DNA of 64,000 nucleotides from Cryobacterium glucosi. GTDB lineage: Bacteria; Actinomycetota; Actinomycetes; Actinomycetales; Microbacteriaceae. The stretch is from the NCBI RefSeq assembly GCF_004402235.1, contig NZ_SOFS01000019.1, positions 372,001 through 436,000 on the forward strand, written 5' to 3'. The translations under genes were made by a program, and so were the position numbers. Every line of letters starts with the position of its first letter. Within the stretch, counting starts at the first letter, position 1. Below, in pieces: positions 1 through 9,182 of the stretch. A model generated the notes under the pieces. It searched no databases and was not told the origin of the DNA. It saw only the letters and a program-made list of their open reading frames with translations.

Positions 1-23
1 CGTAGCCGGGACCGCTGACAGTC

Positions 24-50
24 CCGCCCGGGGGCCGGGGTCCCGGGCGG
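24..50 (-). terminator. Stem-loop downstream of the GH35 gene
   Basis: A 9-bp GC-only inverted repeat (CCGCCCGGG / CCCGGGCGG) with a 9-nt loop starts 7 nt past the GH35 stop codon. It has no T-run on the minus strand, so it could be a weak terminator or an mRNA 3'-end stabiliser closing the GH51-GH42-GH35 unit. Confidence 0.4.
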
Positions 51-56
51 AGACCG

Positions 57-1940
57 CTAGAAATCGGTGTGGCCGAGGTCGGGGCGGGAGACGAAGCGGG
101 CCCGGGTGCTTCCGGTTCCGTGCAGGAACAGCACGAGGAGCTCATTGCGCTCCCGCAGCACCGGGCCCGGAACGTACAGGGTGGTCTGCGGTCCGCGGTC
201 CCAGAACCGCCCGAGGTTGAACCCGTTGATCCAGGCCTGGCCCTTGCCCCAGCCTGCCGTGCTGAGGAAGAGGTCGCGTCCCTGCTCTGTGTCGAACGAG
301 CCGCGCGCGAACGCGGGTCCGCTCAGCGAGCCGACCGGGGCCTCCACGGCGACCGTGTCCGCGGCGGGCTCGGCGGCCCGGAGCGAGTCGAAGGCGAATG
401 TCAGATCGACGTCCAGGTCGGGATCGAGATCGCGCTCGCCGCCCCCGTCGGAGCATCGCGGATGCTGGGCGAAGAGCCGGCTACCGGCTGCGGCGAATCC
501 GTCCAGGTCGAGGGGCAGCACCTGCCAGTTCCCGAGAGGCGCCCCGTCGAGGGTCGCCGGGCCGATCAGGCCCTTGTCCTCCCCGATTCTCGGGCCGTAG
601 TTGACCCGGCCCTGGTCCTCGACGAGGAGGTCGAGCGTGGACCCCTTCGGCAGGCTGATCGACCGGTCGTGGTGGTCGCGCTGCAGAACGCCGACGGGAT
701 TGCCGTCGACGAACACCTGGGCGCGATCGCGGATCGCGCCGAAGGAGAGCAGATGTGCGCCGGGGGCCAGCCTGCTGCGGTACAGCGCGAATCCGGTGTA
801 CTGGCCGAGGGCATCCATGCTCGGCAGCCCCGGCACGGGTTCGGCGGCCGGGTCCGCCAGCTCGCGCAGAGCGTCCCAGAGCGTCACCGACTCATCGAGC
901 TCGACCTCGAAGGCGGGCGCCGCCGGAACGGCTTCGGGCAGTTCGGCCGGCACCGGCCCGTACCGGGCGAGCACCTCGCGGAAGGCGAGGTATTTCTCCG
1001 TCACCTCCCCGCTCTCGGAGAGCGGAGCGTCGTAGTCGTAGGACGTGACCGTCGGCTGGAACACGCCCTTGTCGTTGGCGCCGTTGGTGAAGCCGAAATT
1101 GGTGCCGCCGGTGAACATGTAGAGCGACACGGAAGCGCCGGTGGCGAGCAGGGCGTCGAGCTCACGGGCCGAGTCCTCCGCGGAGGTGGTGTGGTGGTGG
1201 GCTCCCCAGTGGTCGAACCAGCCGTTCCAGAATTCGGCGCACATGAGCGGCCCCGTCGGCTGGTGGCGGCGCAGGGTCGCCAGTCGTTCGGTGGCCCGCG
1301 ACCCGAACGAGCCGGTCTTGTGCAGGCCGGGAAGGCTGCCGTCGGTCAGCATCTGGTCGGTGGGCTGGTCGATCGTGGTGAGCGGCACCGTGATGCCGCC
1401 GGCCCGGTTGAGGTCGACGAGCGCACGCAGGTAGTCCTTGTCGGCGCCGTATGCGCCGTATTCGTTCTCGATCTGCACGAGGATGACGGGCCCGCCCCTG
1501 TCGATCTGACGGGAGGCCACGATCGGCAGCAGCTGCCCGAAGTATTCGGCGACCGCCGCGAGGTAGAGCGGTTCGTTGCGCCGCACGCCGACGGCCGGGT
1601 CGCGGAAAAGCCAGCCGGGCAGGCCGCCGTTGTCCCACTCGGCGCAGATGAAGGGGCCCGGCCGCACGATGGCGTACATCCCCTCCGCCGCGATGAGGTC
1701 GAGAAACCTGGCCAGGTCGAGCCCGGCATCGGTGCGGAACTGCCCGCGAACCGGCGAATGCGCGTTCCACGCCACGTAGGTCTCGATCGTGTTGAGCCCC
1801 ATCAGCCAAGCCTTGTGGATCCGGTCCGCCCAGTGGTCCGGATGAACCCGGAAATAGTGGATGGCGCCGGCGAGCACCCGGAACGGCGTGCCGTCCAGGA
1901 GGAAGTCGGTCTCGCCGATCGCGAAGTCGGCCACGGTCAC
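57..1940 (-). CDS. Beta-galactosidase, glycoside hydrolase family 35
   Basis: A retaining beta-galactosidase of 627 residues that removes terminal beta-linked galactose from oligosaccharides. The (beta/alpha)8 domain opens with GAIHYFRVHPDHW near residue 25. The acid/base Glu lies in QIENEYG (about E160) and the nucleophile in CAEFWNGWFDHWG (about E236), both typical of GH35. C-terminal beta-sandwich domains follow. No signal peptide is seen, so it is cytoplasmic and acts on imported sugars. The GTG start was chosen because it overlaps the stop of the upstream GH42 gene (GTGA), indicating translational coupling; the open frame runs further upstream but only as a shadow of GH42. It is the last gene of the minus-strand arabinogalactan operon. 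Confidence 0.9.
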   Translation of the reverse strand: MTVADFAIGETDFLLDGTPFRVLAGAIHYFRVHPDHWADRIHKAWLMGLNTIETYVAWNAHSPVRGQFRTDAGLDLARFLDLIAAEGMYAIVRPGPFICAEWDNGGLPGWLFRDPAVGVRRNEPLYLAAVAEYFGQLLPIVASRQIDRGGPVILVQIENEYGAYGADKDYLRALVDLNRAGGITVPLTTIDQPTDQMLTDGSLPGLHKTGSFGSRATERLATLRRHQPTGPLMCAEFWNGWFDHWGAHHHTTSAEDSARELDALLATGASVSLYMFTGGTNFGFTNGANDKGVFQPTVTSYDYDAPLSESGEVTEKYLAFREVLARYGPVPAELPEAVPAAPAFEVELDESVTLWDALRELADPAAEPVPGLPSMDALGQYTGFALYRSRLAPGAHLLSFGAIRDRAQVFVDGNPVGVLQRDHHDRSISLPKGSTLDLLVEDQGRVNYGPRIGEDKGLIGPATLDGAPLGNWQVLPLDLDGFAAAGSRLFAQHPRCSDGGGERDLDPDLDVDLTFAFDSLRAAEPAADTVAVEAPVGSLSGPAFARGSFDTEQGRDLFLSTAGWGKGQAWINGFNLGRFWDRGPQTTLYVPGPVLRERNELLVLFLHGTGSTRARFVSRPDLGHTDF

Positions 1941-4090
1941 TCCCCCGCCCGCGGCCGGCTCAGCACGGCGACCCCGGTCGCCGGGAGGGTGAGCGAGCCG
2001 GCGGCCAGGGTGCTTCCTCCGAGATCGACGGCCGTGAGGCATCCATCGAACGGGGTGAGTGCCACCGTGACCGCATGCGCGGAATGGTTGATGTAGAAGA
2101 GGTACTCGAGGATGTCCGTCTCACGCACGGCGAGCTGGACAGTGCCGCGCACGTCGGAGGGCAGCGGTGAGGCGATGCCGGCATCCGCGGCGAAGCGACC
2201 GACGAGGGCGACGAGGGCTTCCCTGTCGAGTACCGTCCCGACGAAGCTGGCCCGTCCGGCACCGACGGCACGGCCGGTGATGGCCGGCACGCCGGGGAAC
2301 GGGCCGTCGTCGAAGCGCGCGAGCACGTCGACGTCGTTCCGCACGGTGACGTCGTGGGTGAGCAGCGTCCCTGTCGAGCCCGCGGGCAGGTCGCCGGACA
2401 GTCCGACGGCCTGGCCGGCGAGCAGGCCGCCGAATTCCTCTGCGCGCACGCCGAGCAGCTCACGGAAGGCACCGGGGTAGCCGCCGGGGTGGATGTGGTC
2501 GTCGGCGTCGGCGATGCCGGAGAAGACGCCGACCGTGAGGTGGCCACCACCGGTCACATAGCCGGTGAGCGCTTCCGCGAGGTCTGCCGTGACCACGTAG
2601 AGCATCGGGGCGATCACGAGGTCATAGCCGTCGAGGCCGGGTCCGTGCAGCACCGATCGGGCGGGAATGATGTCGGCCTGGAGCCCGTTCGCGAGCGCCG
2701 CGGTGTACCAGGTCATCGCCTCGGCCTTGTAGCGCAGCAGCTCGGTGGGGTGCGAGTCGAGCTCGGAGGCCCACCACGAGTCCCAGTCGAAAAGGATGCC
2801 GATGCGGGCCTGCCGGGTCCGGCTTCCCGCGACCTCGGCGAGGCCGGCGAGGTCGCCGCCGAAGCGGGCGACCCTGCGGAAGACGGTGCTGTCTTCACCC
2901 GCGTGCGGGAGCATCGCGGAATGGAACTTCTCGGCGCCGGCCAGCGACTGTCGCCACTGGAAGAAGCAGACCGCGTCCGCGCCATGCGCGACGTGCGTGA
3001 GGCTGTCGCGGCGCAGCTGGCCGGGCGACTTCGCCTGGTTGACCGGCTGCCAGTTCACGGCGCTGGTGGAATGCTCCATCAGGAACCAGGGCGCACGATG
3101 CGCGATCTGGCCGGTCAGGTTGGCCGAGAACGACAGTTCCTCGAAGGCCTCCGGGTCTGCGACGAGCAGGTAGTGATCGTTGGAGACGATGTCGACCTCG
3201 TCGGCCCAGTCCGCGTAGTCCATGCCGCGGGTCTCCCCCATCACCATGAAGTTGGTGGTGATCGGAACCTCGGGAGTCGCCTGCCGCAGGATCTCGCGCT
3301 CGGCGACCAGGTAGTCCTTGAGTGCGTCGCTGGAGAACCGGGCGAAGTCGAGTTGCTGGGTGGGGTTCGGGTGGGTGGCGGCGAGGCGCGGCGGCAGGAT
3401 CTGGCTCCAGCTCGAGTAGTTCTGGGACCAGAACGCGGTGCCCCAGGCCCGGTTGAGTTCGACGAGCGAGCCGTACCGGCCTGCGAGCCAGCCGCGGAAG
3501 GCCGCAGCAGCGTCGTCAGAGTAGTCGTAGACGTTGTGGCAGCCGAGTTCATTGCTGATGTGCCACATGGCGAGTGCGGGATGGTCGGCGTAGCGCATGG
3601 CCATCTTCTCGACGAGGGCCAGGGCGTACCGGCGGAAGACCGGTGAGGTCGGACGCCACTGCTGGCGGCCGCCGGGCCAGATGGTCTCGCCGAACCGGTT
3701 CACGGGCAGCACCTCAGGGTGCGCCTCGGTCAGCCAGGGTGGCGGGCTCGCGGTTGCGGTGGCGAGGTCGACGGCGATGCCGTTGGAGTGCAGCAGGTCG
3801 AGGGCGCGGTCGAGCCAGCCGAAATCCCAGCTGTCGATGGTGGGCTGCAGCAGCGCCCAGGAGAAGATGCCGACGCTGACGATGTTCACGCCGGCCTCGC
3901 GCATCAGCCGCATGTCGTCGGCCCAGACCGCCTCCGGCCACTGCTCGGGGTTGTAGTCGGCGCCGTATGCGATACGGGCGGTTCCGGACGCCAGGCTCTC
4001 CGTGCCGTCGGCGAGGGTGTGCGCATCCGGCCAGCGCACCCAGCGGGTCGCTGTCGATGTTGCCGCGATGGTCGCGCTCACGGTGCTCAT
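1937..4090 (-). CDS. Beta-galactosidase, glycoside hydrolase family 42
   Basis: A GH42 enzyme of 717 residues that hydrolyses beta-galactosides, likely galacto-oligosaccharides from arabinogalactan. The N-terminal TIM barrel carries YGADYNPEQW (about residue 42), the acid/base Glu in HISNELGCHN (about E181) and the nucleophile in FLMEHSTSAVNW (about E339). The trimerisation and C-terminal beta domains follow. No signal peptide is seen. The ATG overlaps the stop of the upstream GH51 gene (ATGA), and its own stop overlaps the GH35 start, so the three hydrolases are translationally coupled. The longer in-frame open reading frame upstream is antisense-like low-complexity sequence in the GH51 region and is not part of this protein. 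Confidence 0.93.
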   Translation of the reverse strand: MSTVSATIAATSTATRWVRWPDAHTLADGTESLASGTARIAYGADYNPEQWPEAVWADDMRLMREAGVNIVSVGIFSWALLQPTIDSWDFGWLDRALDLLHSNGIAVDLATATASPPPWLTEAHPEVLPVNRFGETIWPGGRQQWRPTSPVFRRYALALVEKMAMRYADHPALAMWHISNELGCHNVYDYSDDAAAAFRGWLAGRYGSLVELNRAWGTAFWSQNYSSWSQILPPRLAATHPNPTQQLDFARFSSDALKDYLVAEREILRQATPEVPITTNFMVMGETRGMDYADWADEVDIVSNDHYLLVADPEAFEELSFSANLTGQIAHRAPWFLMEHSTSAVNWQPVNQAKSPGQLRRDSLTHVAHGADAVCFFQWRQSLAGAEKFHSAMLPHAGEDSTVFRRVARFGGDLAGLAEVAGSRTRQARIGILFDWDSWWASELDSHPTELLRYKAEAMTWYTAALANGLQADIIPARSVLHGPGLDGYDLVIAPMLYVVTADLAEALTGYVTGGGHLTVGVFSGIADADDHIHPGGYPGAFRELLGVRAEEFGGLLAGQAVGLSGDLPAGSTGTLLTHDVTVRNDVDVLARFDDGPFPGVPAITGRAVGAGRASFVGTVLDREALVALVGRFAADAGIASPLPSDVRGTVQLAVRETDILEYLFYINHSAHAVTVALTPFDGCLTAVDLGGSTLAAGSLTLPATGVAVLSRPRAGE

Positions 4091-5625
4091 GACGCGCTCC
4101 GGGCGGCCAGGCGGACGATGGACCAGGACAGTGCCGGCAGCACCGCGGTGAGGCGGGCGCCGTCTTCCGACAGCGTCAGGCCCGTGAGTTCGACGGGTGC
4201 CACCGTCTCCTGATGATCGAGGGCATTCGTGCTGAACCGGTCGCCGCCGTCCGGGGCGTGCACGCTCCGCGCGGACCGGATCGCTCCGGCGGGTGCCCCG
4301 GCCAGGTCCACGTCCAGGGTGAGCGGGGTGGCGCTCGACCGGTTCACGAGATACAGCACGACCTCGTCGTCGGTGGCCGTCGCGGCGGCATCCGCTACGT
4401 CGACGGTGCCGTGGGCGACGGTTTCGTAGGTGTCGGAGTGGATCGCGGTGGCCAGCACGTCGCCGCGGGCGGCGCCCGCGGTCAACGCGAAGGGGAAGAA
4501 CGTGGTCTGTCGCCAGGCCGGTCCGCCGGGTTCGGACCTGATCGGGGCGATCACATTCACGAGTTGGGCGAGGTTGGCCATCGAGACCCGGTCGCTGTTG
4601 CGCAGCAGGGAGATCAGCAGGGAACCGACGACGACGGCGTCGCTGACGTTGTACTCGTCTTCGATCAGCCGGGGGTGGGCGTTCCAGTCGCCGGTGAGCA
4701 GGTCCTCCTTGTCCACCTCGTTGAAGCGGGTCTGGTACCAGACGTTCCACTCGTCGACGCTGATGCCGATGAAGCGGTCGACGCCCCGTTCCGCCGCCAC
4801 CTCGTCGACGATCGCGGCGACGTCTCCGATGAAGCGGTCCAGGCCGACGCCGGAGGCCAGGAAGCTGCCGAGGTCGCCGGGCTTCTCCTCGTAGTAGGCG
4901 TGCAGGGAGATGTGGTCGACGAGGTCGATGGTGTGCCCGAGCACCGTGCGTTCCCAGCTGCCGAAGGTGGGCATTTCGGCGTTGGAGCTGCCGGCGACGA
5001 CGAGTTCGATGGTGGGGTCGACCCATTTCATCACCCGGGCGGTCTCGGCGGCGAGGCGCCCGTATTCCTCGGCGGTCTTGTGGCCGATCTGCCAGGGGCC
5101 GTCCATTTCGTTGCCGAGGCACCAGACGCGGATGCCGAACGGTTCCGTGCGGCCGTTGGCCCTGCGCTCCTCGGAGCGGGTGGTGCCTCCCGGGTGATTG
5201 GCGTATTCGAGCAGGGCCGCGGCTTCCGCGACGCCCCGGGTGCCCAGGTTCACGGCCTGCATCACCTCGACGCCCGCGGTCTCCGCCCAGGCCGCGAATT
5301 CGTGCAGGCCGACCTCGTTGGTCTCGATGCTGTGCCACGCCACGTCGAGGCGCACGGGGCGCGTGTCGCGGGGGCCGACGCTGTCTTCCCAGCGGAAGCC
5401 GGAGACGAAGTTGCCGCCGGGATAGCGGACGAGGCTCGGGTTCAGTTCCCGCACCAGGTCGAGCACGTCCTGGCGGAATCCCTCCGCATTCGCGGCGGGA
5501 TGACCGGGCTCGTAGATGCCCGTGTACACGGCGCGGCCCATGTGCTCGACGAAGGAGCCGAAGATCCGGGGCGAAACGGGTGCCACAACGTTGTCGCGGG
5601 TGATGCTGAGCCGGGCGTGCAACAC
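4087..5625 (-). CDS. Alpha-L-arabinofuranosidase, glycoside hydrolase family 51
   Basis: A cytoplasmic GH51 enzyme of 512 residues that releases L-arabinose from arabino-oligosaccharides. It starts with the family block RIFGSFVEHMGRAVYTGIYEP, has RYPGGNFVSGF near residue 68, the acid/base Glu in WCLGNEMDGPWQ (E173) and the nucleophile in SVDEWNVWYQ (E292). A C-terminal beta-sandwich follows. The GTG at 5625 was chosen because AGAGGA lies 9 nt upstream; the frame upstream of it is non-homologous. It is paralogous to the GH51 gene at the right edge of the window, with catalytic residues at identical positions. It lies downstream of a binding-protein gene with a stem-loop between, and overlaps the GH42 start. 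Confidence 0.95.
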   Translation of the reverse strand: MLHARLSITRDNVVAPVSPRIFGSFVEHMGRAVYTGIYEPGHPAANAEGFRQDVLDLVRELNPSLVRYPGGNFVSGFRWEDSVGPRDTRPVRLDVAWHSIETNEVGLHEFAAWAETAGVEVMQAVNLGTRGVAEAAALLEYANHPGGTTRSEERRANGRTEPFGIRVWCLGNEMDGPWQIGHKTAEEYGRLAAETARVMKWVDPTIELVVAGSSNAEMPTFGSWERTVLGHTIDLVDHISLHAYYEEKPGDLGSFLASGVGLDRFIGDVAAIVDEVAAERGVDRFIGISVDEWNVWYQTRFNEVDKEDLLTGDWNAHPRLIEDEYNVSDAVVVGSLLISLLRNSDRVSMANLAQLVNVIAPIRSEPGGPAWRQTTFFPFALTAGAARGDVLATAIHSDTYETVAHGTVDVADAAATATDDEVVLYLVNRSSATPLTLDVDLAGAPAGAIRSARSVHAPDGGDRFSTNALDHQETVAPVELTGLTLSEDGARLTAVLPALSWSIVRLAARSAS

Positions 5626-5673
5626 GGGAGAAGATCCTCTTTGTTCGGTACGACGGTGGTGAAGGCGACGGAA

Positions 5674-5702
5674 AAGGGTGGGCCTGGTCCAGGCCCACCC
5701 TT
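5674..5702 (-). terminator. Intergenic stem-loop after the binding-protein gene
   Basis: A perfect 14-bp inverted repeat (AAGGGTGGGCCTGG, one base, then its complement) sits between the binding-protein stop and the GH51 start. In the minus direction the 3' arm ends in TTTTC, giving a short U-tract. It may act as a partial terminator or 3' stabiliser, lowering hydrolase expression relative to the binding protein. Confidence 0.6.
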
Positions 5703-5723
5703 CTCCGACGGTGGCGCAGGATG

Positions 5724-7088
5724 CTACTTGCTGGTGACGGTGAAGCCCTGCTGGTTGCCGTAGTCCGCGGTGGCCTTCTGCCACGCGGTCAACCCGGCAT
5801 TGAGGTCGGACTTGGCGGCATACGCCTGGCCGACCGTGTCCTTGAAGATGCTGTTCGAGTAGACCTGGAACGGGAGGTAGCTCCAGCCGGGAACGACGTC
5901 CTTCGCGGACTGCACGAGGACCTGGTTGATCTTCTGGCCGCCGAAGTAGTCGCTCGTGGCGTTCAGGAACGCGTCGGAGTTCAGGTCGGCGACGGTCGAC
6001 GGGAATCCGCCGGCGTCGATCGAGATCTGGGTACCCGCGCCCTCGTTCATGTACTGGAGGAAACCGGCTGCGACGAGCTTGTTCTTGCTCTGCTCGAGGA
6101 TGGCATCTCCACCGCCGCCGTTCTCGGCGCTTGCCTTGTCGCCTGCCGTGTACGTCGGCAGCGGCGCGACCCGCCAGTCACCGGCGGCTTCCTTCACACC
6201 GGACTCGAGGTTGCCGGGCATCCAGGCACCGATGTTGAGGGTGGCGATGGTACCGTCGCCGAGGCCCTTGTACCATTCGTCGCTCCAGCTGGGCGTTGCG
6301 GCGAGGAGGTCGTTGCTGAGCAGCGTGTTCCAGGTGTCTGCGAACTTCTTCGAGCCCGCGTCCTGGAGGTTGATGCTGACCTTGGTGGAGTCCGTCGTGG
6401 TGTACGGCTGGCCGCCGGCCTGCCAGATCATGCTCGTGGTGAAGCCGGCGTCGCCGGTGTCGTTGGTGATGTAGGCGTTCGGGTTGGCCTCGTGCAGCTT
6501 CTTGGCCGTTGCGACGTACTCGTCCCAGGTGGTGGGAACGGTGAGGCCGTACTTGTCGAAGACGGCCTTGTTGTAGAACATGGCCATGGGGCCGGAGTCC
6601 TGCGGGAGGGCGTAGATGCCGTCGCCGAGCTTGACCGATCCCCAGGTGCTGTCGGTGTATTCGGACGCGTACGAGTCGAAGCCGTATGCGCTGAGGTCGG
6701 CGAGCGACTTGGACAACGCAAACTGCGGAAGCGCGTAATACTCGATCTGGGCGATGTCCGGCGCGCCGGACCCTGCCTTGATCGCGTTCTGGAGCTTGAT
6801 GTACTGATCGTTGCCGGTTCCCGCGTTGACGACCTTGACGGTCACATTCGGGTGTTCCTTCTCGAACGCCGCGGCGATCTTCTCCACGGCCGGGGCCCAC
6901 GCCCAGACGGTGATGGTCGACTTCTCGTTCAGGGCCGCGGTGATGTCCGCGGCGCTGGCGGTCGACGATGCTGTCGATCCGGTTCCGGATCCGGAACACG
7001 CGGCGAGGGACATGCTGAGCGCGAGTCCGGTGGCGACGACGACCGCGGTGCGACGCAGTGCCTTCCTGGTGCTGTGTGGTGCTTTCAT
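5724..7088 (-). CDS. Sugar ABC transporter substrate-binding lipoprotein (CUT1)
   Basis: An extracellular solute-binding protein family 1 lipoprotein of 454 residues that captures an oligosaccharide for import by the two permeases encoded upstream. The N terminus has basic residues, a hydrophobic segment and a lipobox ending LAAC at about residue 31, followed by a Ser/Thr-rich linker. The mature domain contains VWAWAPAVEKI and the family blocks NAIKAGSGAPD and VPTTWDEY. AAAGG lies about 6 nt before the ATG. Clustering with GH51, GH42 and GH35 suggests arabinogalactan or galactosyl-arabino-oligosaccharides as ligand, by inference. It resembles the binding protein at 59619-60932. Confidence 0.9.
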   Translation of the reverse strand: MKAPHSTRKALRRTAVVVATGLALSMSLAACSGSGTGSTASSTASAADITAALNEKSTITVWAWAPAVEKIAAAFEKEHPNVTVKVVNAGTGNDQYIKLQNAIKAGSGAPDIAQIEYYALPQFALSKSLADLSAYGFDSYASEYTDSTWGSVKLGDGIYALPQDSGPMAMFYNKAVFDKYGLTVPTTWDEYVATAKKLHEANPNAYITNDTGDAGFTTSMIWQAGGQPYTTTDSTKVSINLQDAGSKKFADTWNTLLSNDLLAATPSWSDEWYKGLGDGTIATLNIGAWMPGNLESGVKEAAGDWRVAPLPTYTAGDKASAENGGGGDAILEQSKNKLVAAGFLQYMNEGAGTQISIDAGGFPSTVADLNSDAFLNATSDYFGGQKINQVLVQSAKDVVPGWSYLPFQVYSNSIFKDTVGQAYAAKSDLNAGLTAWQKATADYGNQQGFTVTSK

Positions 7089-7163
7089 GAAATGCCTTTC
7101 ACTTCCTTGTAAATGGATGGACTGCGATGCGGGACAGGTGGTGCGGTCGAATGGGTCGGGGGG

Positions 7164-8108
7164 TCACGCCTTGACGCTGCCGGCGGCGAGACCGGACTGC
7201 CAGTAGCGCTGCAGGAACAGGAACGCGACGACGATCGGGATGATTGTGAGCATCGAACCGGTGATCACGAGGTTGTAGATCACGTCGCCGCCGACGGTCT
7301 GGGCCTGATTGCTCCACTGCTTGAGTCCGACGGTGAGCGGGTACCAGGTCGGTTCGCTCAGCATGATCAGGGGCAGGAAGTAGTTGTTCCAGGTGGCCAC
7401 GAGGGTGAACAAGAGCACGGTCACGAGGCCGGGGGCGAGGAGCTTGAGGGAGATGGTGAAGAAGGTGCGGAATTCGCCTGCCCCGTCCATGCGTGCGGCC
7501 TCGAGCACCTCGGTCGGCACGGCATCGAGGGCGTAGGTCCAGATCAGGTACAGGCCGAACGGGCTGATCAACGAGGGCAGGATGACCGCCCAGGGCGTGT
7601 TCGTGAGGCCCATCTGGCTGAACATGAGGAAGGTCGGGACCGCGAGGGCCGTGCCGGGGATCGCCACGGCACCGAGCACGACGGCGAAGACGGCCTTCTT
7701 GCCCGGGAAGTTGAATTTGGCCAGTCCATAACCGCCGAGTGCCGCGAGGAAGGTGGCCCCTCCCGCCCCGACGACGACGTACATCAGGGTGTTCCCGAAC
7801 CAACGGACGAAGACTCCGTCGTTGTAGGTCACGGTCGCGACGATGTTGTCCCAGAGGGCGTTCGGACCGCTGAACCAGAGGCCGAAGGAGTTGAGCAGCT
7901 CGGCCTGGGTCTTCGTCGAGTTCACGAAGAGCCAGAACAGGGGAAGCAGGCTATAGAGGACCAGCGCGCCCATGATGATCGTGAGCAGGATCGACTTCTT
8001 TGTGTGCAGGCCCTGGTTGGACTTGTTCGTCCGGGTGTAGCGGGACATCCGTGGGGCCCTGGCCTGGCTTGCGGGCACGTTCACTCTGGCCTGGTCAGTG
8101 GTGGACAT
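7164..8108 (-). CDS. Sugar ABC transporter permease, MalG type
   Basis: An inner-membrane permease of 314 residues forming half of a CUT1 oligosaccharide importer. About six membrane segments are visible. The cytoplasmic EAA loop, which docks the ATPase, reads EAARMDGAGEFRTFFTISLKLLAPG in the C-terminal half. The ATG is preceded by a strong AAGGAGG with 6-nt spacing, placed inside the end of the upstream permease gene, and the two genes are separated by 1 nt. No ATPase gene is linked, so a shared ATPase elsewhere in the genome is expected. Confidence 0.92.
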   Translation of the reverse strand: MSTTDQARVNVPASQARAPRMSRYTRTNKSNQGLHTKKSILLTIIMGALVLYSLLPLFWLFVNSTKTQAELLNSFGLWFSGPNALWDNIVATVTYNDGVFVRWFGNTLMYVVVGAGGATFLAALGGYGLAKFNFPGKKAVFAVVLGAVAIPGTALAVPTFLMFSQMGLTNTPWAVILPSLISPFGLYLIWTYALDAVPTEVLEAARMDGAGEFRTFFTISLKLLAPGLVTVLLFTLVATWNNYFLPLIMLSEPTWYPLTVGLKQWSNQAQTVGGDVIYNLVITGSMLTIIPIVVAFLFLQRYWQSGLAAGSVKA

Positions 8109-8109
8109 C

Positions 8110-9039
8110 TCAGACCTCCTTCCGCGAACCGGAGTTCTGCACGATGTAGGCGATGACGGCAGTGAAGAGGCCGACGATGATCGCGATGGTGGCCGAATAG
8201 TTGTACTGCTGGCCCGCGAACGACAGGTTGTACGCGTACATGTTCGGGGAGAAATAGGTCGAGATGGTGTTGGGCGCCAGGGACTGCAGGATGCTCGGCT
8301 CGTTGAAGAGCTGGAAGCTGCCGATGACCGAGAAGATGCCGCCGATCACGATGGCGGGACGCAGCGCCGGCATCTTGATGCTGCGGATGATGCGGAAGGC
8401 GCCGGCGCCGTCGAGGGAGGCCGCCTCATAGAGGTCGGTCGGGATCACCCGGAGCGCCGCATAGAACAGGATCATGTTGTAGCCGATGAATTCCCAGGTG
8501 ACGATGTTGCCGATGCTCGCGAGCACCCAGCTGCTCCCGAGCGGGTCAGGAATGGCGAGGTGGAAGAAGTCGTTGAGGTTGCCGACCAGGCCGAACTTCG
8601 TGCCGTACATGAAGCCCCACATCAGGGTGGCGACCACCGCGGGAACGGCGTACGGCAGGAAGATCGCGATGCGGAAGAAGCTGGACAGGTGCAGGCGCGC
8701 ACTGTCGATCGCGAGGGCGGCGAAGAGTGCGATGCCGAGCATGATCGGAACCTGCACGACGAAGAACAGGGTCACCCGCCCCATCGACTCCCAGAACTGG
8801 GGATCCGTGAGCGCCTGGCCGTAGTTCGCGAAGCCGACGAAGGAGTTGCCCCCGACGAGCTGTTCCTTGAAGAAGCTCAGGTAGATCGAATACAGTACCG
8901 GAGCGATCAGGACGAGGGTGAAGACGACCATGAACGGGGCGATGAACTTCCAGCCGGTCCAGTCGCGCTTCTGCACGTGCGGCTTCCGTGGGCCGGAAAG
9001 CGCCTGGCCACTGGGGGTGAGCGTTGACAGCGTCGTCAT
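8110..9039 (-). CDS. Sugar ABC transporter permease, MalF type
   Basis: An inner-membrane permease of 309 residues, the partner of the MalG-type protein encoded next. The first membrane segment (FIAPFMVVFTLVLIAPVLYS) begins near residue 32. The EAA loop is EAASLDGAGAFRIIRSIKMPAL. It is the first gene of the minus-strand operon, facing a LacI gene across a short control region with two palindromic operators. Only AGGA directly abutting the ATG is seen as ribosome-binding site, so the exact start is less certain. It is similar to the permease at 60998-61957 (shared PYAVPAV...LMWGF blocks). Confidence 0.92.
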   Translation of the reverse strand: MTTLSTLTPSGQALSGPRKPHVQKRDWTGWKFIAPFMVVFTLVLIAPVLYSIYLSFFKEQLVGGNSFVGFANYGQALTDPQFWESMGRVTLFFVVQVPIMLGIALFAALAIDSARLHLSSFFRIAIFLPYAVPAVVATLMWGFMYGTKFGLVGNLNDFFHLAIPDPLGSSWVLASIGNIVTWEFIGYNMILFYAALRVIPTDLYEAASLDGAGAFRIIRSIKMPALRPAIVIGGIFSVIGSFQLFNEPSILQSLAPNTISTYFSPNMYAYNLSFAGQQYNYSATIAIIVGLFTAVIAYIVQNSGSRKEV

Positions 9040-9098
9040 TCCTGTTTCTCTGACTCGATAGTGTGGTGCGGCGGATGATGGAGTTCGAGGTTCCTGGT

Positions 9099-9116
9099 CA
9101 TGTTTGCGTAAACATG
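9099..9116. promoter_or_regulatory. LacI-type operator, site 1
   Basis: An 18-bp near-palindrome (CATGTTTGC / GTAAACATG, one mismatch) lies between the divergent transporter operon and the LacI gene. It shares its core with a second palindrome whose centre is 35 bp away, as expected for cooperative binding by the adjacent regulator. Confidence 0.75.
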
Positions 9117-9134
9117 ACGTGTAAGCACGCTAGC

Positions 9135-9150
9135 ATGTTTACGTAAACAT
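9135..9150. promoter_or_regulatory. LacI-type operator, site 2
   Basis: A perfect 16-bp palindrome, ATGTTTACGTAAACAT, 32 bp upstream of the LacI start codon. It has the central CG typical of LacI-family operators. Together with site 1 it probably controls both the permease operon and the regulator itself. Confidence 0.8.
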
Positions 9151-9182
9151 ACGGAAGCATTTTCCGGGACCCGGGAGGGAAC

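Noticed and set aside
69-2096. Plus-strand open frame of 675 codons opposite the GH35 gene
   Set aside because: It is antisense to a gene with intact catalytic motifs and shows no protein-like features.
4091-5698. In-frame upstream extension of the GH42 frame (about 540 extra residues)
   Set aside because: The extension is Arg/Pro-rich and lies in another frame of the well-supported GH51 gene; the ATGA overlap gives a convincing GH42 start.
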